This document shows positions 6,170-6,555 of a stretch of 6,555 nt of DNA, one piece after another. A program made the position numbers and the translations under genes. The notes below the pieces were generated by a model that had not been told where the DNA came from, ran no database searches, and saw only the letters and a list, made by a program, of their open reading frames with translations. Within the stretch, counting starts at the first letter, position 1. Each line of letters opens with the position of its first letter. Origin of the DNA: WHTI01 sp046715095 (GTDB lineage: Bacteria > Actinomycetota > CADDZG01 > WHSQ01); contig JBKJZQ010000228.1 in the NCBI GenBank assembly GCA_046715095.1, positions 1-6,555 on the forward strand. The letters run 5' to 3'.

Positions 6170-6555
6170 ATGGCTGGATTCCCGGGCATCGCGCACGTGG
6201 CTGTGACTGTGAGTGATCTAGATCAGAGCAGAGAGTTCTACGGTCGTCTCTTTGGCTCGGATCCCGTACTCGACGAGGACACTGGGAGCTTTTACCACGT
6301 GGTGTACGCCCTGGAAGGTGGGAGCCTCTTCGGGCTGCACACTCATCCAACACCTAACGATCAACCAGAATGCAGTGAGTACCGGTCCGGTCTCGATCAT
6401 GCGGCGTTCGGAGTATCCAGCAGGACCGAGCTCGAGAAATGGGTAGGCCGGCTGGATGAGCTCGGCATCAGCCACGGCGGGATCGTCGACGCGCCGTACG
6501 GCTCGGGTCTCTCTTTCCGTGACCCGGACAACATCGCGCTGGAACTGTTCGCACC
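6170..6555 (+). CDS. VOC (glyoxalase/bleomycin-resistance) superfamily protein, 3' partial
   Basis: An open frame from ATG 6170 runs off the window after 128 codons with no stop. The N-terminus, PGIAHVAVTVSDLDQSREFY, is the classic opening strand and helix of the vicinal-oxygen-chelate fold. The second half-module begins GLDHAAFGVSSRTELEKW (74-91), and the domain closes with FRDPDNIALELF (116-127). Candidate metal ligands are His9, His57, His77 and Glu125, the usual positions for metal-dependent members. Such proteins include glyoxalases, dioxygenases and antibiotic-binding proteins; the substrate here cannot be told. One VOC domain is nearly complete at the window edge, so the full protein is probably only slightly longer, unless a second domain follows. 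Codons such as AGA, CTA, GTA, CCA and TCT are commoner than in uvrA, which may reflect transfer. Confidence 0.88.
   Translation, partial: MAGFPGIAHVAVTVSDLDQSREFYGRLFGSDPVLDEDTGSFYHVVYALEGGSLFGLHTHPTPNDQPECSEYRSGLDHAAFGVSSRTELEKWVGRLDELGISHGGIVDAPYGSGLSFRDPDNIALELFA

Noticed and set aside
6018..6475. Two overlapping minus-strand frames opposite the VOC gene
   Set aside because: The plus-strand frame carries VOC motifs and candidate metal ligands; the minus-strand frames have none.

Overview
The window is GC-rich, gene-dense bacterial DNA. Strongly G/C-biased third codon positions, an actinobacterial-looking UvrA and a tRNA-Val with no encoded CCA all suggest an Actinomycetota-like genome, perhaps Acidimicrobiia or an uncultured relative. 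That placement is inference from style; no marker gene in the window fixes it.

Region 1 (1-3071, + strand) holds the last 35 codons of an unidentified gene, then a complete 976-aa uvrA 32 bases downstream. UvrA is the damage-recognition ATPase of nucleotide excision repair, and both ATPase halves and both zinc modules are intact.

Region 2 (3077-5560, - strand) is a two-gene unit convergent with uvrA, with only 5 bases between the two stop codons. The first gene is a cytosolic patatin-like phospholipase. Nine bases after its stop begins a lipoprotein of the PQQ-dependent glucose/sorbosone dehydrogenase family. The two are probably co-transcribed. One enzyme would act on acyl lipids at the inner face of the membrane and the other on sugars at the outer face, but no shared pathway is evident.

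Region 3 (5561-6169) has no intact protein gene. It contains a tRNA-Val (anticodon CAC) flanked on each side by a short stretch with coding-like codon bias but no credible complete gene. These look like remnants of two broken genes, as seen at tRNA genes used as integration or rearrangement points. Two short inverted repeats and a purine-rich leader follow.

Region 4 (6170 to the end, + strand) is the first 128 codons of a VOC/glyoxalase-fold protein with candidate metal ligands in place. Its codon use is less G/C-biased than that of uvrA or the lipase gene.

Most of the window is ordinary. The part most worth following is the tRNA-Val neighbourhood (5700-6170), which may be the edge of a decayed or variable island. 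I see no evidence for a new defence system, CRISPR array or mobile element inside the window.
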